Below are positions 43,356-51,804 of a DNA stretch of 64,000 nucleotides, piece after piece. The position numbers and the translations under genes were made by a program. The notes beneath the pieces are model-generated. The model searched no databases. It had not been told where the DNA came from and saw only the letters and a program-made list of their open reading frames with translations. The DNA is from Jeotgalibacillus salarius (lineage in GTDB: Bacteria > Bacillota > Bacilli > Bacillales > Jeotgalibacillaceae): NCBI RefSeq assembly GCF_004405125.1, contig NZ_SORX01000004.1:310001-374000 (forward strand), read 5' to 3'. Positions within the stretch are counted from its first letter, which is position 1. Every line of letters starts with the position of its first letter.

Positions 43356-44567
43356 GTGACGGAATTACATAGCGGAAAATTGTATTGGCCGGAAACAGCA
43401 GAAAGAACAGTAGAATTTCCTGTTTTAAAAGAAGATATTTCATGTGATGTTGTCATTGTTGGTGGTGGCATGGCAGGGGCGCTTTGTGCTGAAGAATTGT
43501 CGCACACCCAATTAAAGGTTGCAGTGATCGATAAAGGTGAAGTTGGTAAAGGGAGTTCCTCGGCAAATACCGGACTGCTTCAATATTCTAATGACAAAAT
43601 GCTTCATGAATTTATAGAAGAAATAGGGGAAGAAAAAGCGGTGGCTTTTTACAAGCTGTGTCTGGAAGCGGTTGAAGAGCTGCAGAAGGTAGCAGGAACA
43701 TTGCCCGGGAAAGTGGACTTTGTCAGAAGACCGAGCCTTTATTATGCTTCTGACGAAGGAGATATTGAAAAGCTGAAGAAAGAATATGAAGCGCTGACTG
43801 AACATGGATTTGAAGTGGAATATCTTGATCGTGACCAGATTGAAGAGCTCTACGGGTTCAGTAAACCTGCAGCACTGATGACACATGGAGATGCAGAAGT
43901 TAATCCTTACCGTCTCATCAGGTCTTTATTTGAAAGTGCTGAGGCGCGTGGTGTGAGTATTTTTGAACATACATCACTGGAACATGTCCAGGCAACCGAT
44001 GAAGGAAAGCACCTTTTTTATACAACGGAAGGGAGCATTACAGCTGAAAAGGTGATTTACTGTACTGGATATGAAGCGATGCCGCTTGCTGAAAAATTCG
44101 GCGGTGAATTAAATCGTACTTATGCAATTACCACGAGTCCGGTTGAAGATCTTGAATCATGGATTTACAGAGCAATGATCTGGGAAACGAAGCGTCCATA
44201 TTTTTATATGAGAACGACTGAAGACGGCCGGATTATCGCAGGAGGTCTTGATGAGGATAAGATGGATGCTGATGTGAGTGATGAAAAGTTACATGACCGT
44301 GGTGAAAGGCTTATAAAAAGAATTAAAGAACACTTCCCTGACTACGAGTTCAGTGCAGAATACGTGTGGGCTGCAGCGTTTGGTGAATCAGAAGATGGTC
44401 TGCCATTTATAGGGGAGGACCCGAAGGAAAAAGGGATATACTATTGCCTTGGTTTTGGCGGGAACGGGACAGTGTACAGTAAACTTGGTGCTAAAATGCT
44501 GTGCGAAATGTTTCATGATGCACATAACCCTGAAGAGGCAGCAATTGTCGATCCTGGAAGGTCATAA
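43356..44567 (+). CDS. FAD-dependent oxidoreductase of the DAO family
   Basis: A 403-aa enzyme with an N-terminal dinucleotide-binding motif, VVIVGGGMAGALCAEEL, an FAD-contact KGSSSANTGLLQYSND, and a C-terminal GLPFIGEDPKEKGIYYCLGFGGNG. Family members oxidise amines, amino acids or glycerol-phosphate. The specific substrate is unknown; the layout is close to glycine/D-amino-acid oxidase-like proteins common in Bacillus. The GTG at 43356 is chosen because GAGGAAG is eight bases upstream; a GTG at 43347 overlaps it. It ends at a terminator shared with the convergent MFS gene. Confidence 0.88.
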   Translation: MTELHSGKLYWPETAERTVEFPVLKEDISCDVVIVGGGMAGALCAEELSHTQLKVAVIDKGEVGKGSSSANTGLLQYSNDKMLHEFIEEIGEEKAVAFYKLCLEAVEELQKVAGTLPGKVDFVRRPSLYYASDEGDIEKLKKEYEALTEHGFEVEYLDRDQIEELYGFSKPAALMTHGDAEVNPYRLIRSLFESAEARGVSIFEHTSLEHVQATDEGKHLFYTTEGSITAEKVIYCTGYEAMPLAEKFGGELNRTYAITTSPVEDLESWIYRAMIWETKRPYFYMRTTEDGRIIAGGLDEDKMDADVSDEKLHDRGERLIKRIKEHFPDYEFSAEYVWAAAFGESEDGLPFIGEDPKEKGIYYCLGFGGNGTVYSKLGAKMLCEMFHDAHNPEEAAIVDPGRS

Positions 44568-44574
44568 ATTGATA

Positions 44575-44607
44575 GAAGCGCTGCCCTCAAATAGAGGACA
44601 GCGCTTC
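44575..44607. terminator. Bidirectional terminator
   Basis: GAAGCGCTGCCCTC and GAGGACAGCGCTTC form a long stem with one mismatch around a five-base loop, followed by TTTT. It separates the convergent oxidoreductase and MFS genes. Confidence 0.9.
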
Positions 44608-44609
44608 TT

Positions 44610-45896
44610 TTAGGCTTGAGCAGCTTCGGCAACGACTTCGGCAGAGGCGACTTCATCATCTACCTTGGATGGACGCAGGCCGATGACAGTGACCATAATC
44701 AAGAAGGCAGCTGAGATTAGAATAATGACAGAAGGCGATGCCACGTCATACAGAAATCCAAATAACATAAGACCGATTGGTGAAATACCAGATGCAACCA
44801 TTTCAAGTAATCCGAATACTCTTCCACGGTAATGCTCCGGCGTTGTTTTCTGCATGAGGACCATAATTGGCGTGTTGATGACGATCATAGCAGCCCCGAA
44901 TAAAAAGTTAAGCGCCATATAATAGATCACAAAACCGGGTGACCCGAGTGGTATTAGTAATGGGAGAGCCAGCAGTGCAAACAGAAATCCTATGCTTAGC
45001 ATGCCAAATCGCATCGTTCGGATCGGTTTTTGAAACTCTTTACGTGTGGAGATATAAATAGATAGTACAAGTGTACCAACGCCGATCATGGCTTCCACTA
45101 AACCAAGCTGGTTAGAAGTGGCACCAAGTACTTCGATAATGATATAAGGCAGTCCTACTATGGCGGCCATGAAAAAGAAGTTAATCCAGAGGGCGACAAG
45201 CATGATTGGCAGCAGGACTCGGTGTCCCTTCACATAAGCAGCTCCAGCTTTCAGGCTGGCGATCAGCGGTTCGTCTTTTTGGATGTCTGCAGCATTGGAC
45301 TCTTTTTTATAGAGTGAAAAATCAATATTCATTTCGCAGATTAAAGCAGTTGCATATGCGATCGCGTGAATAAGAAAGAAAGCTTCAATGGATAAGAATC
45401 CGTACATGACTCCTCCGAGTACAGGACCTAAAATGCCTGCAAGAGAAGTGGATGACTGAGTAAGTGAAACTGCACGCTGGATCCGTGCATCATCTACAAA
45501 GTTTGGGATGGCAGCTGTTATTCCTATGCCTGCAAAGGTGGAAAATATTGCGAGCAATGCAGCTGTGATATAAATGATTGGCAGATTTAATCCGAATGAG
45601 AGTGTGTAAAAAAACACCAGCAGCATTGTTAAAGTCATTAAAGCATGTGCAACAATGACTATCTGTTTCCGTGGCAGACGATCAACAACATGGCCGGCAA
45701 TTGGCGAAAGGATAATTCTTGGAACCATCGAACATAAAATCGTTAGCGCAAAACTTGAAGCGGAACCTGTTAACGTTAAAACAAAAAAGCTGATACCGAA
45801 CATGTAAATATGCGCACCGATTGTTCCGATAAACTCGCCGCCTGTGAAGAAAAACATATTCCGGGTGGCTTTTTGCAGTCGCTGCTGGTCAGTCAT
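44610..45896 (-). CDS. MFS exporter
   Basis: A 428-aa twelve-helix major facilitator of the MFS_3/EntS-like drug or siderophore exporter type, with the loop 2-3 motif GHVVDRLPRKQIVIVAH and the matching central loop. The ATG at 45896 follows AGAGGGG; an upstream TTG would add six residues. It is divergent from an XRE-TPR regulator, with a palindromic operator before each gene, so the regulator probably controls it. Substrate unknown. Confidence 0.92.
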   Translation of the reverse strand: MTDQQRLQKATRNMFFFTGGEFIGTIGAHIYMFGISFFVLTLTGSASSFALTILCSMVPRIILSPIAGHVVDRLPRKQIVIVAHALMTLTMLLVFFYTLSFGLNLPIIYITAALLAIFSTFAGIGITAAIPNFVDDARIQRAVSLTQSSTSLAGILGPVLGGVMYGFLSIEAFFLIHAIAYATALICEMNIDFSLYKKESNAADIQKDEPLIASLKAGAAYVKGHRVLLPIMLVALWINFFFMAAIVGLPYIIIEVLGATSNQLGLVEAMIGVGTLVLSIYISTRKEFQKPIRTMRFGMLSIGFLFALLALPLLIPLGSPGFVIYYMALNFLFGAAMIVINTPIMVLMQKTTPEHYRGRVFGLLEMVASGISPIGLMLFGFLYDVASPSVIILISAAFLIMVTVIGLRPSKVDDEVASAEVVAEAAQA

Positions 45897-45916
45897 ACAA
45901 ACCCCTCTTTTCAAAA

Positions 45917-45933
45917 GTTTAATTTAATTAAAC
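45917..45933. promoter_or_regulatory. Palindromic operator, MFS side
   Basis: GTTTAATTTAATTAAAC, nearly identical to the site at 45971 (one base differs). It lies 21 bp upstream of the MFS start codon. Confidence 0.75.
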
Positions 45934-45953
45934 AAATCATAGCATGCTTTTTC

Positions 45954-45987
45954 TTGGCAATCAACAAAAAGTTTAATATAATTAAAC
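45954..45987 (+). promoter_or_regulatory. Promoter of the XRE-TPR gene with overlapping palindromic operator
   Basis: TTGGCA (45954-45959), 17 bp, TATAAT (45977-45982): a near-consensus promoter. The operator GTTTAATATAATTAAAC (45971-45987) covers the -10, so the regulator likely represses itself. The second copy lies 54 bp away on the MFS side. Confidence 0.78.
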
Positions 45988-46014
45988 AAAAAGATCGACA
46001 AGAGGGTGAACAGC

Positions 46015-47280
46015 ATGAGCAGTCTGGGTGAACGCATACGAAAGTTACGTAAAGAAAAGAAAATGACCCTTGTGGATGTTGCCGGAGAGGCAATGTCTAA
46101 AGGGATGCTGAGTCTGATTGAAAATGGGCGGTCCAACCCATCGATGGAAAGCCTTCAGCATATTGCAAAGCAGCTTGGTGTGAATGTGCAGGTGCTGCTG
46201 ACTGAAGAATCAAGCGAAGAGATGAAGAAGAAACTTGTGGAGATAGAAGAAGAGATACGGAAGGCTTACAATGCCGTTTCGTTAGAGGAATATGAACGTC
46301 TAAATAAAGCGATTCAAAATGAGCTGGAGGAGACCCTTAAAAGAGATCTTCCGAAAACTTATGAGACAGCGAGGTTACGTGAGCTGGCCGGGAGAATTTA
46401 TCAAAACAGACAGCAGATCGAAAAAGGGATGGAGTACCTGCAGATTGCAATGAATGATTACCAGGCACTCGGACTCAATCACAACGTTTATAAAGTGCAA
46501 CTCAGAATGGTGATGGAGCACTTCAGAGCACACAAATATGAATATGCGCTTGAACAGTTGATCGCATATAAATATGAATATGAAAAGAAGGAGTTGCTTG
46601 CTGATCCACTTGTCCAAATCGAGTCAGATCACTTGGAAGCTGCCCTTTTATCTGCAGTAGGGAAATATACAGAGGCAGAAAACCTACTTGAAGAGATTAT
46701 CTCCTTTTCAAAAAGGAAGAATATTTATTATCTGATGGATGATATCTACCGTCTGGCTTCTTTTCATGCATTATTAAATGGGGATGAAGAAAAAAGACAG
46801 TATACGCTTAAGAAATCGAGGCAGTTTGCTGAGTTTACAGAGCACCATGACGGTCTATACAGCAGTATATTTGTTGAAATTCATTATAGAAACTTCTATC
46901 TAAAGAAACATGAAGAAGCCCTCAAAATGACTGAAGAGCTTAAGAAGGCTGAGCAGTTCAGTGCAACAGAAGACGGTGGATATTTTCATTTGGAATGTGG
47001 AAGTGCGCTTTATGGTCTTGGGAAATATGAAGAAGCGTATGAAGAACTTATACAGTTTAAAGATACAGGGTTTGCCCACCATCCATTCGATTTGTCTATG
47101 ATGGCAACAGCAGATGCTTATCTGGCACTTTGTCTGATCGAAAAAGGTGACCCGGAAGCGGCACTTGCATCTGCAGAAAAAGCAAAAGCAGCTGTAGCTG
47201 ATTTACCGGAAACACCATACCGCCATTTTATTCAGGAAACATGGGAAAAAACGATAGAGTTAATGAGTGACAAATTATAA
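46015..47280 (+). CDS. XRE-family regulator with TPR domain (RRNPP-like)
   Basis: A 421-aa protein with an N-terminal HTH (SLGERIRKLRKEKKMTLVDVA, MSLIENGRSNPS-type recognition helix) and about 340 residues of TPR-like helical repeats (for example EYALEQLIAYKYEYEKKELL, YEEAYEELIQF). This architecture is shared with peptide-sensing regulators such as PlcR and Rgg, though many members sense other signals. No small pheromone gene is seen next to it. The start ATG is eight bases after GAGGG; an in-frame GTG at 46006 is less likely. Divergent from, and probably controlling, the MFS exporter. Confidence 0.88.
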   Translation: MSSLGERIRKLRKEKKMTLVDVAGEAMSKGMLSLIENGRSNPSMESLQHIAKQLGVNVQVLLTEESSEEMKKKLVEIEEEIRKAYNAVSLEEYERLNKAIQNELEETLKRDLPKTYETARLRELAGRIYQNRQQIEKGMEYLQIAMNDYQALGLNHNVYKVQLRMVMEHFRAHKYEYALEQLIAYKYEYEKKELLADPLVQIESDHLEAALLSAVGKYTEAENLLEEIISFSKRKNIYYLMDDIYRLASFHALLNGDEEKRQYTLKKSRQFAEFTEHHDGLYSSIFVEIHYRNFYLKKHEEALKMTEELKKAEQFSATEDGGYFHLECGSALYGLGKYEEAYEELIQFKDTGFAHHPFDLSMMATADAYLALCLIEKGDPEAALASAEKAKAAVADLPETPYRHFIQETWEKTIELMSDKL

Positions 47281-47493
47281 GATGATTATCATAATGAATA
47301 GCGGGAATACATGCAGAGGGCACTCTCGGGGTTTATACAGTGCTGCTCTGCTTTTAAATTGTGGGAAAATAGTGAATTTGTCACGTGCATGTCGTACAGC
47401 ATCAAAATTTAAAAGGTGATATTTAGAGGGTTTAAGTGTATAATTACCTATGTGCATGATAGAAATATACATGACATATGAAGGGTGTAAAAA

Positions 47494-47724
47494 ATGTATC
47501 TCACAACGAAAGAATTAGCAGCCTATCTGGAAATGTCTGAACAGCTGATTTTGCAGCTGATCTATGAAAATAAAATTAAAGCTGTCTATGATGGCCAGCA
47601 ATATATAGTGAATAAAGAGCAATTTAATCAGCACTTGAAACAAGTGGAGAAGATGAAACAACTGCTTGAGGAATGGAAAATTGAACCGATTCCTGAAAGC
47701 TATGATGTAAAAGATGAAGACTGA
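47494..47724 (+). CDS. Small excisionase-type HTH protein
   Basis: A 76-aa protein with a MerR/excisionase-like winged helix (TTKELAAYLEMSEQLILQLIYENKIKAVYDGQQYIV), followed by a short helix. Such proteins bind DNA, but when paired with a larger gene they can also be accessory factors. A promoter-like TGTATAAT lies at about 47438. The stop is 20 bases before the zincin gene, so the two are probably co-transcribed. Confidence 0.8.
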   Translation: MYLTTKELAAYLEMSEQLILQLIYENKIKAVYDGQQYIVNKEQFNQHLKQVEKMKQLLEEWKIEPIPESYDVKDED

Positions 47725-47743
47725 GAGAAATGGAGGTGCCCAG

Positions 47744-48940
47744 ATGATTCATTTTACTAGAAAACTTAAAGAAAAGCTGGAAACGGCAAATTTGGACTTG
47801 TTGTGGCCGGGGTTCAGACTGACTGCGTATGCGATCTATAGTCAGGAGTATGTTTATTTATTTAATCATCCAGTTTGCCAGGGAGAGGACGAGCCGCTGA
47901 TTTTTGAATGGGATAAGCGCTTTGTGGGAAATACGCTGATCCTGTTTGAAGACGTGCCAACGGCGATTGTCAATGTGGAAAAACCAGATTCTCTGGAAGA
48001 TACGTACCCTGTATTAGTGCATGAGCTTTTCCATGGTTATCAAACATTAATGAACGAAAAAAGGTTCCCTGATGAATTGCTGGGCGTACAGTATCCTCTT
48101 CTTGAAGAGAACATCGGTCTTCGTTTGGAAGAGCGCACTGCACTTCGTTCAACGCTGGATGCCTCTTCAATTGATGAAAAGCGTGCACATTTAAAACGCT
48201 TTATTACTTTAAGAGAAAAAAGAAAAGAATTACTCGGAGAATCTCTCGAATATGAAAACCTGATTGAAACGATAGAAGGCCCGGCCTGGTATGTTGAAAT
48301 GAAGGCGTATGCATCACTTCATCAACAAAGAGATGCAGAAAACTGTTATAAAGAAAAGCTTCTACATCACGAGGAAGCCGGTCTGCATTTACGAAAAAGC
48401 TGTTATAGCTCAGGTCTGGCACTATGTTTACTGCTTGATGAGATATTTCCTGAGTGGAAGCAGAAGTATTTCTATGAAGATTGCACGCTGTATGACTGTT
48501 TAAAAGAAAAGGCTGGTCTGTGTGATGAGGTGCTCAATAATTCCGAGGGGGATATGAGTAACGAAGCAGCGAGGATTTATCAGCTTGTCCAGGAATCCAG
48601 ACAGAAAACCATTCAGTCTTTTTCAGATTTTGATGGTTACCAGCTGACAATTGAAGGACCAATGAGGGCTGTATTCTTTGATCCGATGAATATGGTGAAT
48701 GTCGATCATCAGCTGCTGCATCAGTATTTTGTAACGATGCAGATCCAGGAACAGGAGTACTTGATTAACCAGCCTGCATTGACTCATTATACAGAGTCAG
48801 TTTTGCATGCTGATAAATTACAGTTGAACCTGAATAAAAAGCCTGTCATGAATCAGGGAATAGTCAACATCCCGGGGATAGGCGATTTTAAAGGGGATTA
48901 CAGTGAAGAAGGGAAGCAGTTGAAATTGCTTCTCTCATAA
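47744..48940 (+). CDS. Putative zinc metallopeptidase (HELFH), unknown family
   Basis: A 398-aa cytosolic protein with VLVHELFHGYQTLM at about residues 92-105. HELFH fits the HExxH zinc motif, with a possible third ligand in EGPAWYVEMKAYA about 90 residues on. There is no signal peptide. I do not recognise the family, and peptidase activity is an inference from the motif. ATG at 47744 follows GGAGGT; an upstream ATG at 47714 overlaps the HTH gene. Co-transcribed with a small HTH protein, ending at a strong terminator. Confidence 0.72.
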   Translation: MIHFTRKLKEKLETANLDLLWPGFRLTAYAIYSQEYVYLFNHPVCQGEDEPLIFEWDKRFVGNTLILFEDVPTAIVNVEKPDSLEDTYPVLVHELFHGYQTLMNEKRFPDELLGVQYPLLEENIGLRLEERTALRSTLDASSIDEKRAHLKRFITLREKRKELLGESLEYENLIETIEGPAWYVEMKAYASLHQQRDAENCYKEKLLHHEEAGLHLRKSCYSSGLALCLLLDEIFPEWKQKYFYEDCTLYDCLKEKAGLCDEVLNNSEGDMSNEAARIYQLVQESRQKTIQSFSDFDGYQLTIEGPMRAVFFDPMNMVNVDHQLLHQYFVTMQIQEQEYLINQPALTHYTESVLHADKLQLNLNKKPVMNQGIVNIPGIGDFKGDYSEEGKQLKLLLS

Positions 48941-48941
48941 T

Positions 48942-48983
48942 AAAACAAGCTGTCGGGTTCTGATCCCCGACAGCTTGTTTTAT
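48942..48983. terminator. Bidirectional terminator
   Basis: AAACAAGCTGTCGGG and CCCGACAGCTTGTTT form a 15-bp stem with a short loop and T run, between the convergent zincin gene and the SDR gene. Confidence 0.92.
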
Positions 48984-49775
48984 TTAATCCTCAGCAGCAT
49001 CTTTTTTTACAAACTCATGTCCGCCTACAAATTTGTAATCATCCGGGTGACCGAATGCATCAGGAAGTTCCTCAAGGTATTCGTTGGCATCATCTACAGG
49101 TGCATAGCCGAGCGGGTTATCAGGATCTACGGTGAAGAAGCTCTGTTTATTATTTGAAATCCCGTAAATCGTCACCACTTCACTGATTTCAGCCGTAATG
49201 GATTTACGCACAAGCTGATCCAGATCTGCATAACTCAGCCAAATCATTAAATGCTCTCTCGAATCGGGCTGTTCCACACATCCGCAAATACGCAGGTTCA
49301 CAACTTCCATGTTGAATTTATCGTGATAAAGCTTACCGAGATCCTCGTTATATACTTTACTCAGTCCATAAAAAGTGTCTGGACGCGTTTCAGTTGATGT
49401 ATCATAAGGCGCACCATCTGAAGGAAGGAAGCCGACCGCATGAATACTGCTCGCATAAACCACTCTTTTCACACCGTGCTGTCTGGCAGCTTCATAAATG
49501 TGATAAGTCCCTCTGATATTGGCATCCAGAATATCTTCAAATTCATTTTCCACCGGTAATCCGCCAAAGTGCAAAACAGTTTCTATATCATGCTCTTTGA
49601 AAATACTTTCGATTGCCTCATAATTATTTAGATCTGCTTTAATAAACGGCAGTTCTTTCGGAAGTTCTTCAGAAGTAGAACGGTTTGTCAGCACTAAGTC
49701 GAAATCATCCTTTAATGAATGTGCCAGAACGGTCCCAAGTCCGCCTGAAGCACCTGTTAATAATACTTTACCCAT
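48984..49775 (-). CDS. NAD-dependent SDR, uronate dehydrogenase-like
   Basis: A 263-aa extended-SDR enzyme with TGASGGLGTVLA (NAD-binding), SSIHAVG and YGLSKVYNE (Tyr-xxx-Lys). The size and the NLRICGC and HLMIWLSYADL stretches resemble uronate dehydrogenases, which oxidise uronic acids to aldaric acid lactones. A cre-like CcpA site lies about 90 bp upstream, which fits a carbon-catabolic role. Substrate assignment is moderate. Confidence 0.82.
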   Translation of the reverse strand: MGKVLLTGASGGLGTVLAHSLKDDFDLVLTNRSTSEELPKELPFIKADLNNYEAIESIFKEHDIETVLHFGGLPVENEFEDILDANIRGTYHIYEAARQHGVKRVVYASSIHAVGFLPSDGAPYDTSTETRPDTFYGLSKVYNEDLGKLYHDKFNMEVVNLRICGCVEQPDSREHLMIWLSYADLDQLVRKSITAEISEVVTIYGISNNKQSFFTVDPDNPLGYAPVDDANEYLEELPDAFGHPDDYKFVGGHEFVKKDAAED

Positions 49776-49861
49776 CTTCTCTCACTGCCTTTCTGTATCA
49801 AGTCATGCTTGTACCTTTCCCTTTTTTAAACAATACAACCCGAATTTAAAAAAATATTATT

Positions 49862-49875
49862 TGTAAGCGTTATCA
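49862..49875 (-). promoter_or_regulatory. cre-like CcpA site
   Basis: TGTAAGCGTTATCA fits the cre consensus TGWAANCGNTNWCA. It lies upstream of the uronate-dehydrogenase-like gene and predicts carbon catabolite control. Confidence 0.75.
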
Positions 49876-50055
49876 AATTAAATATTCAGCAAATAAGGGT
49901 GACATAGCAGTGTGAACATTGTATACTTGTCATTAAAATCTTTCCAGAAAAGACAAGTGTTTTTATGAAAAGGACATTTGTGTTTTTTATGAAATTAATA
50001 ACTGGTAAAAGAAGTTTATTTATCAAAATGATTAAAGCCCATCATTCTAATATGC

Positions 50056-50184
50056 ACAGCTGATGATCGAAGTGTAAGGGTATGACTCCTGCGGCAGGAA
50101 GGGACGTGTGAGGCTTATGGCGAAGCCTGCTGGCTCACCGCCCGGCCGCGGAAAGCGTCCCCCTGAAGCGGAGATCATCAGCTA
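50056..50184. repeat. GC-rich intergenic fold-back element, copy 2
   Basis: About 128 bp with perfect 11-bp inverted ends: AGCTGATGATC (50058-50068) and GATCATCAGCT (50173-50183). Internal blocks GACTCCTGCGG, GGCTCACCGCCC, CGCGGAAAGCGTCC and CTGAAGCGGAGATC match copy 1 (39516-39656) in order. The RNA or single strand would fold back on itself. Confidence 0.85.
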
Positions 50185-50221
50185 ATCTAACAGAGCTAAA
50201 ACAAAAAGGAGTTTTGCCTTC

Positions 50222-51592
50222 ATGAAAGTTGTAAAATTTGGCGGCAGTTCAGTCGCAAGTGCAGTACAGTATAAAAAAGTCGCCTCTATTCTGGCAGCAG
50301 ATCCTGATCGCAAAGCAGTCATTGTCTCAGCACCTGGTAAAAGACATGAAGGAGATACCAAAACAACTGATTTATTAATCCGCCTTGCTGAAAGCGTTGG
50401 CAAACGTGACTTTGATGAATCTGCTTTTCAGGCAGTACTTGGCAGGTACCATGAAATCATTGAAGATCTGGAGCTTGATTCATCTTTAATGACTGAAGTT
50501 GAAGGTCACCTGCATGAAGTCATTTCGATGTACAGGCAGTCAAAAGATCGCTTGCTTGATGGTTTAAAAGCGAGTGGTGAAGACCTTAACGCTAAAGTAA
50601 TGACTTCCTACTTAACATCACTTGGCAGAAAAGCGACTTATATTTCTCCTAAACAGGCTGGCATGATCGTCACGGATGAACCGGGGAATGCACAGATTTT
50701 ACCGGAAGCCTATCCGGAAATTGCAAAACTGCGTGAAGTTGAAGGAATCCTTGTCATACCGGGATTTTTCGGCTATTCCTATGAAGGGAATATTGTCACT
50801 TTTCCGCGTGGCGGGTCTGATATAACAGGATCCATTATTGCTGCGGGCCTTGATGCGACTGAATATGAGAATTTTACTGATGTGGACTCGATCTATTGTG
50901 TCAGTCCGAAAATGGTGGATCAGCCACGCGAACTGAAGGAACTGACTTACCGTGAAATGCGTGAGCTTGCATACTCTGGCTTCTCAGTGTTTCACGATGA
51001 GGCCCTGCAGCCTGTTGTGCACAAAAAAATTCCGGTCTGCGTGAAGAATACGAATCGTCCGGAAGCAAAAGGCACAAGAATTGTTGACAGCCGTGAGCTG
51101 GACGGGCATCCTGTCATCGGAATCGCCAGCGATGAAGGATTCAGCAGTATTAACATGACAAAATATCTGATGAACAGAGAGCTCGGTTTCGGGCGGAAAT
51201 TGCTTGCGATTTTAGAAGACGAAGGCGTTTCTTATGAACATACGCCATCAGGAATTGATAACATGTCAGTGATCCTGCGTTCACACCAGCTCTACAACGG
51301 TCAGGAAGCGCGCGTGCTGAATCGTATACGCGAAGAACTTCAGGTTGAGGATCTTTACGTTGAGCGTGATCTGGCAATGATTATGGTGGTAGGAGAAGGC
51401 ATGAATCAGACAATCGGTATTGCATCAAAAGCAACACAGGCTTTGGCTGAAGCTGGTGCGAATATCAAGATGATTAACCAGGGTTCAAGCGAGGTCAGTA
51501 TGATGTTCGGCGTGAATGTAGCTGATGTTGAAAAAGCGGTACGCAGTTTATATCATATTTATTTTCCGGCTGAGGTCAGTCAGGAGGCGTAG
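50222..51592 (+). CDS. Aspartate kinase, YclM/ThrD-like
   Basis: A 456-aa monofunctional aspartokinase that phosphorylates aspartate in the lysine/threonine/methionine pathway. It has KFGGSSVASAVQYKKV at the start, the FPRGGSDITGS substrate loop, and a C-terminal pair of ACT domains (SINMTKYLMNRELGFG; VVGEGMNQTIGIASKA) for feedback control. Length and N-terminus match the third Bacillus isoenzyme (threonine/lysine-responsive YclM) rather than the alpha/beta subunit types. It stands alone with its own ribosome site. Confidence 0.94.
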   Translation: MKVVKFGGSSVASAVQYKKVASILAADPDRKAVIVSAPGKRHEGDTKTTDLLIRLAESVGKRDFDESAFQAVLGRYHEIIEDLELDSSLMTEVEGHLHEVISMYRQSKDRLLDGLKASGEDLNAKVMTSYLTSLGRKATYISPKQAGMIVTDEPGNAQILPEAYPEIAKLREVEGILVIPGFFGYSYEGNIVTFPRGGSDITGSIIAAGLDATEYENFTDVDSIYCVSPKMVDQPRELKELTYREMRELAYSGFSVFHDEALQPVVHKKIPVCVKNTNRPEAKGTRIVDSRELDGHPVIGIASDEGFSSINMTKYLMNRELGFGRKLLAILEDEGVSYEHTPSGIDNMSVILRSHQLYNGQEARVLNRIREELQVEDLYVERDLAMIMVVGEGMNQTIGIASKATQALAEAGANIKMINQGSSEVSMMFGVNVADVEKAVRSLYHIYFPAEVSQEA

Positions 51593-51600
51593 AAGGAAGG

Positions 51601-51746
51601 TTCGACGAAAAGCTGTTGTTGTTCGGCATTAGAGGTGTCATGTTCGATACTCCATCAGCCATGTTCGGCGTATAACCTGTTAACTTCGACGCTTAGCAGC
51701 ACAACTTCGCTTTATAGCTGAAATGACTACTTCTGATAAACGATAA
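51601..51746 (+). repeat. 21-bp-period degenerate repeat array A
   Basis: Six units start at 51601, 51622, 51643, 51664, 51685 and 51706, every step exactly 21 bp; a seventh, looser unit starts at 51731. Each begins TTCG and most continue RCGNWWAG; most end in ATG or AAC. It lies between the lysC stop and the terminator. Stop codons in the plus-strand frames and weak conservation argue against coding. Confidence 0.85.
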
Positions 51747-51790
51747 AAAGGAAACTGGTGCCCTACTAAACGGCACCAGTTTCCTTTTTT
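51745..51790. terminator. Bidirectional terminator between lysC and amylase
   Basis: AAAAAGGAAACTGGTGCC and GGCACCAGTTTCCTTTTT form a perfect 18-bp stem around a nine-base loop. Confidence 0.95.
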
Positions 51791-51804
51791 GAATTTAAAT
51801 TTCA

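Larger units (their letters stand above)
49776..50221. other. Intergenic region between the SDR gene and aspartokinase
   Basis: About 446 bp. Left part: regulatory region of the minus-strand SDR gene with a cre-like site (49862-49875). Middle: AT-rich with no clear feature. Right part: GC-rich fold-back repeat (50056-50184), then AAGGAG of lysC. I see no lysine riboswitch or T-box. Confidence 0.6.

Noticed and set aside
50185-50221. Lysine riboswitch or T-box before aspartokinase
   Set aside because: The space holds a GC-rich fold-back repeat whose blocks match another locus, and no riboswitch core is seen.
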